NCBI GenBank assembly: GCA_964554665.1
Contig: CAZKPP010000064.1
Location: 1-12,561 of the forward strand
DNA: 12,561 nt
Origin: UBA3263 sp964554665
Lineage (GTDB): Bacteria; Bacteroidota; Bacteroidia; Bacteroidales; Muribaculaceae
Direction: 5' to 3'
The position numbers and the translations under genes are program-made. Numbering within the stretch: position 1 is the first letter of the stretch; every line of letters begins with the position of its first letter. The notes beneath the pieces were generated by a model, which made no database searches, was not told where the DNA came from, and worked only from the letters and a program-made list of their open reading frames with translations. Shown here piece by piece: positions 6,675-12,561 of the stretch.

Positions 6675-8858
6675 TTAGCGGATGAAGAGCAGTTCGCGAT
6701 ATTTGGGCAGAGGCCACATTTCGTCGTCGACATCGAGTTCGAGTTTGTCGATGTTGTAGCGGATAACGTCCATGTGGGGGAGAACGGTGTCGTGATAGGC
6801 CAGGGCTTTTTCGCGTTCGCTGTCGATGCGGTTGGCAACCTTTCGGGCTTCGACCATGGCCTCAACCTCGGCACGGATAATGGCGATGTGTTCCGATATG
6901 CGCTCAATGGCGGCGAGGTCCTGGGCGGAGATTTTCTCGCACTTTTCGGCGGGGAAGAGCTGTTTGATTTTATAGAGGTTATCGAGCAGCAGCGACTGGT
7001 AGCGGGTGGCAACCGGAACTACGTGGTTGATAGCCAGGTCGCCGAGAACGCGGGCTTCGATCTGGATTTTTTTGGTGTACATTTCCCACTTAACCTCGTT
7101 GCGGGCTTCGAGTTCAACTTCGCTGAACACTTTTGTGCGGCGGAACATGTCGATGCTGTTTTTCGACAGATACGCGTCGAAAATCTTTGGGGCCGAAGTT
7201 TCGCAGTCGAGGCCGCGGCGTGCGGCTTCTTCCTTCCATTCGTCGGAGTAGCCGTTGCCGTCGAACACTATGGCGCGGTGGGTCTTGACCAGCGATTTGA
7301 TTTCGCCGAGAATAGCCTCGGTGGGGTTTACGCCGGAGGCCACGGCGGCATCTACCTTGTCGGCAAAACGGTTGAGCTGGTCGGCCACTGCAGCATTCAG
7401 GGCAATCATGGCCGATGCGCAGTTTGCGCTGGAGCCTACCGCACGGAATTCAAAGCGGTTGCCGGTGAAGGCAAAGGGCGAAGTGCGGTTGCGGTCGGTG
7501 TTGTCGAGCATGATTTCCGGAATCTGGTTCAGGCCGAGGCTCATACCCTCCTTGCCCGACAGGTTTTCGAGGTCGGCGGCAGTGAGCTTTTCGAGGCCGT
7601 CGAGAATCGACGACAGGCGCGAGCCCATGAAGATGGAGATGATTGCCGGGGGCGCTTCGTTGGCTCCGAGGCGGTGGGCATTGGTGGCCGACATTATAGA
7701 TGCTTTCAGCAGGGCGTTGTGGGAGTGCACGGCAGCGAACACGTTGGCTATGAAAGCGAGGAATTCGAGGTTTTCGCGTGCGGTTTTGCCGGGGGCGAAG
7801 AGCAGGCGACCGCGGTCGGTGCCGAGGCTCCAGTTATTGTGTTTGCCGGAACCGTTTATGCCGTCGAAGGGCTTTTCGTGGAGCAGAACGCGGAAGTTGT
7901 GGCGGCGGGCCACTTCGTTCATAACGCCCATGAGCAGTAGGTTATGGTCGTTGGCCAGATTTGTTTCCTCAAAAACCGGAGCAAGCTCAAACTGGTTGGG
8001 CGCCACTTCGTTATGGCGTGTCTTGGCGGGGATGCCCAGGCGGTGACATTCCAGTTCGAGGTCGAGCATAAAGGCCTCGACGCGCGAAGGAATGGCTCCG
8101 AAATAATGGTCTTCGAGCTGCTGGTTTTTGGCGCTTTCGTGGCCCATGAGAGTGCGGCCGGTGAGCATCAGGTCGGGGCGTGCGTTATAGAGGGCTTCGT
8201 CAACCAGGAAATATTCCTGTTCCCAGCCCAGATAGCTGATAACGTGTTTAACCTCGGGGTCGAAGTAGCGGGCAACTCGCGTTGCGGCAACGTCGACGGC
8301 ATTGAGCGCACGCAGCAGCGGCGTTTTGTAGTCGAGCGATTCGCCGGTGTAGGAAATGAAAATAGTGGGGATGCAGAGCGTTTTGTCGAGGATGAAAGCG
8401 GGCGAGGAAATATCCCAGGCTGAATAGCCGCGGGCTTCAAAGGTGTTGCGGATGCCGCCGTTGGGGAAGGAGCTTGCGTCGGGTTCCTGCTGAACCAATA
8501 GTTTTCCTGAGAAGTTTTCAACAACTCCGCCCTTACCGTCGTGGTCGATGAATGCGTCGTGTTTTTCGGCGGTGCCGTCGGTCAGGGGGTGGAACCAGTG
8601 GGTGTAGTGGCGTGCGCCGTTGTCGATTGCCCAGCGCTTCATGCCTTCGGCAACGCTGTCGGCAACGTCGATAGGCAGCGGTTGCTTGTTGTCAATGGCG
8701 TTAACCAGTGCGTCGTAGGTCTTTTTGGGCAGGTATTCAAACATGGTTTTGCGGTTGAATACATACTTGCCGTAGTAGGTTTCCGGGCGTTCGGCGGGAA
8801 TTTCAACAGGGCGGGCCTTGCGGTTAAAGGCTTCGTCAACAACTTTGAATCGTAGCAT
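6675..8858 (-). CDS. glnN: Type III glutamine synthetase (GlnN)
   Basis: This encodes 727 residues, the usual length of the GSIII family and far above the roughly 450 of GSI. Family signatures are present: ARHYTHWFHPLTDGTAEKHD (82-101), GWEQEYFLVD (211-220), KTRHNEVAPNQFELAPVFE (279-297, metal and glutamate site), NGSGKHNNWS (335-344, nucleotide/glutamate-binding loop) and, further on, DRNRTSPFAFTGNRFEFRA. It makes glutamine from glutamate, ammonia and ATP in the cytosol and is a main ammonia-assimilation enzyme in Bacteroidota. It lies 6 bases after dapL and abuts the purF-like gene, so it is inside an operon rather than under an obvious promoter of its own. No PII or ammonium-transporter gene is seen in this window. 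No defect is seen in the motifs. Confidence 0.97.
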   Translation of the reverse strand: MLRFKVVDEAFNRKARPVEIPAERPETYYGKYVFNRKTMFEYLPKKTYDALVNAIDNKQPLPIDVADSVAEGMKRWAIDNGARHYTHWFHPLTDGTAEKHDAFIDHDGKGGVVENFSGKLLVQQEPDASSFPNGGIRNTFEARGYSAWDISSPAFILDKTLCIPTIFISYTGESLDYKTPLLRALNAVDVAATRVARYFDPEVKHVISYLGWEQEYFLVDEALYNARPDLMLTGRTLMGHESAKNQQLEDHYFGAIPSRVEAFMLDLELECHRLGIPAKTRHNEVAPNQFELAPVFEETNLANDHNLLLMGVMNEVARRHNFRVLLHEKPFDGINGSGKHNNWSLGTDRGRLLFAPGKTARENLEFLAFIANVFAAVHSHNALLKASIMSATNAHRLGANEAPPAIISIFMGSRLSSILDGLEKLTAADLENLSGKEGMSLGLNQIPEIMLDNTDRNRTSPFAFTGNRFEFRAVGSSANCASAMIALNAAVADQLNRFADKVDAAVASGVNPTEAILGEIKSLVKTHRAIVFDGNGYSDEWKEEAARRGLDCETSAPKIFDAYLSKNSIDMFRRTKVFSEVELEARNEVKWEMYTKKIQIEARVLGDLAINHVVPVATRYQSLLLDNLYKIKQLFPAEKCEKISAQDLAAIERISEHIAIIRAEVEAMVEARKVANRIDSEREKALAYHDTVLPHMDVIRYNIDKLELDVDDEMWPLPKYRELLFIR

Positions 8859-8864
8859 ATAAGT

Positions 8865-10049
8865 TTAGTGAGAATTGATATTTTCGAATCGTTTGAATGC
8901 TTTATTAGTATTTTCGAGAGTATTGAAGGCTGTGAGGCGGACGTAGCCCTCGCCGGAGGGTCCGAAGCCGACGCCGGGGGTGGTTGCAACCCCGCATCGG
9001 TTCAGCATCAGGTCGAAGAACTGCCAGGAGTCGATGCCGTCGGGAGTCTTGAGCCATACGTAGGGTGCGTTAACGCCGCCAAAGGTCTTGAACCCGAGGT
9101 TTTGAAGTCCGTTGCGGAGAATGCGCGCGTTGTTAAGATAGTAGTCGACGGTTTCGCGGATCTGGCTTCGGCCTTGTGGGGTATAAATGGCAGCGGCGGC
9201 TCGCTGAATGGGGTAGGAGGCGCCGTTGAACTTAGTTGTTTGCCGACGCAACCAAAGGTCGCGAAGCGTAACCCCGTCGGCATCTTTGAGTTCGCGAGGA
9301 ACCACCGTGTAGCCGCATCGCAGGCCGGTAAAGCCGGCCGTTTTGCTGAATGAGCGGAACTCTACGCAGCATTTACGGGCCCCGGGAATCTCGTAGATGG
9401 AGTGGGGGACATCGCTTTGTGTAATGAAGATTTCGTAGGCTGAGTCAAAAAGTATGAGCGACCGGTTTTCGAGGGCATAGTCAACCCACTGTTTGAGCTG
9501 ATGGCGGTTAAGGGTGGTTCCGGTCGGATTGTTGGGATAACACAGATAAATAATATCCGGAGCTACGGTCGGAAGCGCTGGCTCGAAGCCGTTGGCCTCG
9601 GTGCAGGGAAGGAACTGAATCTTGCGTCCGGCCATGATGTTGGTGTCGACATATACCGGATAAACCGGGTCGGTAACGGCGACCGTAGCGTCGGTGGAAA
9701 GAATGTCGCCGAAGTTGCCGATGTCGCTTTTAGCTCCGTCGGATATAAAGATTTCATCGGGTGATATTCCAAGTTCGCGATAATCGTTTTCGGCGATTGC
9801 GCGGCGCAGAAAATCGTAGCCCTGCTCGGGGCCGTAGCCGTGGAAGCCTTGGTGCGTTGCCATTTCGTCGGCGGCACGGTGGAGGGCTTCTATAGCTGCG
9901 GGGCAGATGGGGCGCGTAACGTCGCCAATGCTCATCTTTATGATTTCAACGTCGGGGTGGCTTTCGTTAAAGGCCGCAATTTTGCGCGCAACCGTTGAGA
10001 AGAGGTAACTTTGTGTTAACCGGCTGAAATTTGCGTTGGCCTTAATCAT
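8865..10049 (-). CDS. dapL: LL-diaminopimelate aminotransferase
   Basis: This encodes 394 residues of a fold-type I PLP aminotransferase, slightly shorter than the roughly 410 of typical DapL. Diagnostic points are SYLFSTVARKI near the N-terminus, SIGDVTRPICPA (40-51), HGYGPEQGYDF (70-80), YPNNPTGT (171-178), the FDSAYE segment (201-206) and the PLP lysine Lys236 in FRSFSKTAGFTGLRCGY. The enzyme converts tetrahydrodipicolinate plus glutamate directly to LL-diaminopimelate, bypassing the succinyl or acetyl branches. It sits 9 bases after dapF, which acts on its product, so the two consecutive steps towards meso-diaminopimelate and lysine are adjacent. Using glutamate as amino donor also links it to the glutamine synthetase that follows. 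The ATG at 10049 puts the conserved start of the fold about 13 residues in, as expected. Confidence 0.96.
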   Translation of the reverse strand: MIKANANFSRLTQSYLFSTVARKIAAFNESHPDVEIIKMSIGDVTRPICPAAIEALHRAADEMATHQGFHGYGPEQGYDFLRRAIAENDYRELGISPDEIFISDGAKSDIGNFGDILSTDATVAVTDPVYPVYVDTNIMAGRKIQFLPCTEANGFEPALPTVAPDIIYLCYPNNPTGTTLNRHQLKQWVDYALENRSLILFDSAYEIFITQSDVPHSIYEIPGARKCCVEFRSFSKTAGFTGLRCGYTVVPRELKDADGVTLRDLWLRRQTTKFNGASYPIQRAAAAIYTPQGRSQIRETVDYYLNNARILRNGLQNLGFKTFGGVNAPYVWLKTPDGIDSWQFFDLMLNRCGVATTPGVGFGPSGEGYVRLTAFNTLENTNKAFKRFENINSH

Positions 10050-10058
10050 AATTGTGCG

Positions 10059-10853
10059 TCAAATTAAAATTTTACCGGTGAAAACTGTGGTGGCGGAGCC
10101 GGTCATCAGTATTTTATTGTCGTTGAGAATCTCAATCTTCAGAGGGCCGCCGGGAAGATTTACGGTGACGACGCTGTCGGTCAGGCCCGCGCTGTGTGCT
10201 GCCAGGGCGGTGGCGCAGGCGCCGGTGCCGCAAGCCATGGTTTCGCCGCTGCCACGTTCCCACACCCTCATTTTAATAGTTGAGCGGTCGATAACGCGGG
10301 CAAACTCAATGTTTGCGCGGTCGGGCCAAAAGGGATGGTTTTCAAGTGCCGGCCCGATGTGGTTGACGTCAATCTCGTCGGGGTCGCAATCAATAAAGGT
10401 TACACCATGGGGATTGCCAACGTTGACCGGATACACTTTGAAGCCGTCGAGCTCGACCGGGGCGCTGACCGAGCCGAAACCCATGTCGACTTCAACGCTT
10501 TCGATTTTATTGTCGGCGCCCGGAAAGAGCCTTAAGGTTTTGATGCCCGAAAGAGTTTCAAGAGTCAGGGTGGTTTTGGTCGTCAGCCCTAAGTCGTAGA
10601 CAAGTTTGCCGACGCAGCGCGAACCGTTGCCACACATTTTGGCTTCGGAACCGTCGGCGTTGAATATGCGCATGCTGAAGTCGGCCTTGGTTGAGGGTAG
10701 GGCTAAAATTAAACCGTCACTGCCTATTCCGCAGTGACGATCAGAGAGCGCGCGGCTCAGTTCCGGTAGTTTTTCGGGGGGGCAGGGCATCTCGGTAAAG
10801 TATATGTAGTCATTACCGAGACCATGCATTTTGGTGAAACCTACCTCAATCAT
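10059..10853 (-). CDS. dapF: Diaminopimelate epimerase
   Basis: This encodes 264 residues, a normal length. It begins with the family hallmark FTKMHGLGNDYIYF (6-19). Both catalytic cysteines are present: Cys74 in MCGNGSRC and Cys208 in MACGTGACATA. The enzyme interconverts LL- and meso-diaminopimelate without a cofactor in the cytosol, giving the peptidoglycan cross-linking residue and the lysine precursor. It is the first gene of the apparent dapF-dapL-glnN-purF-like operon. A Bacteroidota-type promoter box ends 5 bases before the ATG (10853), so the transcript may start at or next to the start codon. This start is supported because FTKMHGLGNDY normally lies within the first ten or so residues. 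Confidence 0.97.
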   Translation of the reverse strand: MIEVGFTKMHGLGNDYIYFTEMPCPPEKLPELSRALSDRHCGIGSDGLILALPSTKADFSMRIFNADGSEAKMCGNGSRCVGKLVYDLGLTTKTTLTLETLSGIKTLRLFPGADNKIESVEVDMGFGSVSAPVELDGFKVYPVNVGNPHGVTFIDCDPDEIDVNHIGPALENHPFWPDRANIEFARVIDRSTIKMRVWERGSGETMACGTGACATALAAHSAGLTDSVVTVNLPGGPLKIEILNDNKILMTGSATTVFTGKILI

Positions 10854-10858
10854 GGGCG

Positions 10859-10891
10859 CAAAGTTACGAAAAAAATAATTATTCTTTGCAA
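10859..10891 (-). promoter_or_regulatory. Predicted Bacteroidota promoter for the dapF operon
   Basis: On the minus strand a perfect TAnnTTTG -7 box (TAACTTTG, 10866 down to 10859) lies 5 bases before the dapF ATG. A TTG at 10891-10889 could be the -33 element; the spacer is 22 bases, slightly above the 19-21 I recall for Bacteroides promoters. The A/T-rich spacer fits. The promoter covers the stop codon and last codons of the upstream LtaS-like gene. Transcription would begin at or within a few bases of the ATG. This is read from consensus only. Confidence 0.7.
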
Positions 10892-12561
10892 CTTTTTTCT
10901 TTAAAAAAATCGCCCCGCAGAATCAGTTCTGAAATTTCTTTGGCCAATTCAGTCTCTTGCTCGGTTTGAGCCGGCCCGAGCATCGAGGTTCCGGCCCCTT
11001 TCCAGCGGGCCGAGTCGCCGGCACCACTCAGTTGCAGAATTGTGGGAAAAACGTCGATTTGCCATGTTCGGCGGTCGATTTTTTTGCCTACGCCTGCGTT
11101 GATGGCCATAAACACCATGCTTTCCGAAGTTTGCCACGCTCCGGTCCTTACATTCTGGGCATGGTCGGAAACAATGAAAATCATTGTGTTGTCGTAAAGA
11201 TGCCGCTCTTTGAGCTTGTTGATGAAGCGCCCCAGGGCTGAGTCGAAATAGTTGACCATGCGGTAATATTTCTCAAGCGAGCCAACTGAACCGTCGGGCT
11301 TGGTTATCCACCCGGCAATCATGCTTTCGGGAATGTCGGGGTCGTTGAACGGAATGTGCATCGACGCGGTGAGCAATTCCAGAAAGAATGGCTCCTTGAG
11401 GTTCGGGAGCAGCGAGTCGGCCGTTTCAAACATTGCCGCATCGGCTCCGAGCTGATGAAGCTTGTCGGTGTAGTCGAGGTTACAAACGACACGGTCGAAT
11501 CCGAAGTTCAGGAATGTTTCGGTTTCGTTCCACGATTCGTTGGAGTCGGCAAAAATTACCAGGTTCGACTTTTTGTCCAAAATGCGCGGCAGGCCGGGAA
11601 ATGTGTTTTTGCTGCCCAGAAGAATGGAGGTTGAAAAGCGGGGCAGGGGATAGAGGCCGGTATTGGCCAGCAACTGGCCGTCGCCGGAGCCGCCGATGCG
11701 AATCTGCGTTTCAATATCGAGAGCCGACACAACCGAATCGGAAGCGTTCAGCGCCATCAGTGTCGGCGCGACCGGCCGGCCATTGCTTTCGGCGTTGATA
11801 ACCGATGCGTTGAGCGATTCAACAACAATCATGATTATGTTTTTGCGGGCATTTGCCTGCTGCAGCGAATCGGGAAGAGATGCTTTGAAGCCCGAACCGG
11901 CAATAAAGGATTCGATTTTGGTTAGTTCGTCGTTGCTGAGGCTATGGTTAACCGAACCCATTTCAAAGGCGTAGACTATCGTTGAGATATAGTGTGCCAG
12001 GAAGCCGTTGACTCTGATTGAGTGTCCTTGATTTGAGTTGGTGTCCGACAGTCTCATGTGGGTTGACTGCCGCCAGTGCATGTCAACCTTTTCGGAATTA
12101 TAGTGCCTCGATAATATTATCGAGTAGCCCAGTTGGCCGGTAAAGAAGCCGACAATGGTTATGACTATGGCGGCGATGCGCAGCCGGCCCGGAATCCGTT
12201 CGCTTTCAATTCCTTTACGGAACGCGAAGTAATAAACGGTTGCGAGAACCGGCAACACTAAGGCTCCGACATCGCGCCATTTCCATAGTGCGGAGATGCT
12301 GCTGAAAAGTTCGGCGTTGAAGTTGTCGACGTAGGTAATGGCCGTCAGGTCCGGAAAGTCGCCCCAAAACCTCTGATACCAGATGCAGGCGGTAAACCAC
12401 AGGAACAATGCCCAGATTGGAATCAGTGTGAGCCATCGGCGCCTGCGCGGCAACAGCCAATATGGCAAAAGAAAAGTCACGGCGTCGATAGTCGGCAGCA
12501 GAATGCGAACTATCAGGTGATTACCGGTAATTGCGTCAATCTCCGACAGGGGAATCCAGCA
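10879..12561 (-). CDS. LtaS-like membrane phosphoglycerol transferase / sulfatase-family protein (5' end outside window)
   Basis: The frame is open to the window edge (560 visible residues), so the gene begins beyond base 12561. A GTG at 12478-12480 is only an internal Val codon, because 27 in-frame codons precede it (ending IVRILLPTIDAVTFLLPY) and continue a membrane segment. The visible N-terminal third holds several transmembrane helices. The rest is an alkaline-phosphatase-superfamily domain: IIMIVVESLNAS with a metal-binding Glu (visible residue 248), GGSGDGQLLANTG with a Ser (292) where LtaS has its nucleophilic Thr, ASMHIPF (His402) and FIVSDHAQN (Asp466/His467). Relatives transfer phosphoglycerol or phosphoethanolamine to lipids or glycans outside the inner membrane. 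A Gram-negative host has no lipoteichoic acid, so the substrate is unknown. It is followed by dapF after 25 bases. Confidence 0.9.
   Translation of the reverse strand, partial: CWIPLSEIDAITGNHLIVRILLPTIDAVTFLLPYWLLPRRRRWLTLIPIWALFLWFTACIWYQRFWGDFPDLTAITYVDNFNAELFSSISALWKWRDVGALVLPVLATVYYFAFRKGIESERIPGRLRIAAIVITIVGFFTGQLGYSIILSRHYNSEKVDMHWRQSTHMRLSDTNSNQGHSIRVNGFLAHYISTIVYAFEMGSVNHSLSNDELTKIESFIAGSGFKASLPDSLQQANARKNIIMIVVESLNASVINAESNGRPVAPTLMALNASDSVVSALDIETQIRIGGSGDGQLLANTGLYPLPRFSTSILLGSKNTFPGLPRILDKKSNLVIFADSNESWNETETFLNFGFDRVVCNLDYTDKLHQLGADAAMFETADSLLPNLKEPFFLELLTASMHIPFNDPDIPESMIAGWITKPDGSVGSLEKYYRMVNYFDSALGRFINKLKERHLYDNTMIFIVSDHAQNVRTGAWQTSESMVFMAINAGVGKKIDRRTWQIDVFPTILQLSGAGDSARWKGAGTSMLGPAQTEQETELAKEISELILRGDFFKEKSCKE

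Noticed and set aside
5880..7940. A 686-codon open frame on the plus strand, antisense to glnN and the purF-like gene
   Set aside because: The opposite strand encodes two proteins with complete family motifs over the same span. The antisense translation has no recognisable domain and arises from codon bias of the true genes.
10868..10898. Intrinsic terminator at the end of the LtaS-like gene
   Set aside because: There is a T tract after the stop codon but no GC-rich stem before it; the possible pairing is A/T-rich with a 20-base loop and coincides with promoter elements.
12478..12480. GTG as the start codon of the LtaS-like gene
   Set aside because: The frame stays open for 27 more codons to the window edge, encoding a continuing hydrophobic segment, so the GTG is an internal Val.

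Overview
The window looks like chromosomal housekeeping DNA from a Bacteroidales bacterium, plausibly a gut Muribaculaceae/Bacteroidaceae relative. The reasons are: a type III (GlnN) glutamine synthetase; the LL-diaminopimelate aminotransferase route to lysine and peptidoglycan; a long amidophosphoribosyltransferase; a periplasmic C1 (bleomycin-hydrolase-like) peptidase; gene starts without Shine-Dalgarno sequences; and a promoter of the Bacteroidota type (TAnnTTTG box). G+C is moderate to high and coding density is almost complete. The longest non-coding gap is 41 bases, so no stretch over 300 bases lacks a gene. I saw no tRNA, rRNA, CRISPR array, insertion sequence or phage gene.

Left half, plus strand (1-4845): the 3' end of thymidine kinase (tdk), a DUF3108-type exported protein, an exported C1 cysteine peptidase, a lipoprotein with a SPOR domain, an MlaE-type ABC permease with its MlaF-type ATPase, and a uracil-DNA-glycosylase-superfamily protein. 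Four of the six junctions are ATGA start/stop overlaps, so most of this block is probably one translationally coupled operon. Its theme is the cell envelope (two exported proteins, an outer-envelope lipoprotein and a lipid-transport ABC pair), with nucleotide/DNA enzymes at the two ends.

Right half, minus strand (12561 down to 4815), in transcription order: a 5'-truncated (by the window edge) membrane phosphoglycerol-transferase/LtaS-like protein, then dapF, dapL, glnN and a purF-like amidophosphoribosyltransferase. Gaps in the last four genes are 9, 6 and 0 bases, so dapF-dapL-glnN-purF-like reads as one operon. It couples ammonia assimilation (glutamine synthesis), a glutamine-consuming enzyme and diaminopimelate synthesis. 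A promoter can be read just upstream of dapF; it lies over the stop codon of the LtaS-like gene and its -7 box is so close to the dapF ATG that the mRNA may be leaderless.

The two halves converge, and the last gene of each overlaps the other by 31 bases, leaving no room for a terminator between them. I did not find a clearly new defence or mobile system. The most worthwhile leads are the non-canonical amidophosphoribosyltransferase tied to glutamine synthetase III, the envelope operon around MlaEF, the leaderless dapF promoter and the convergent overlap.
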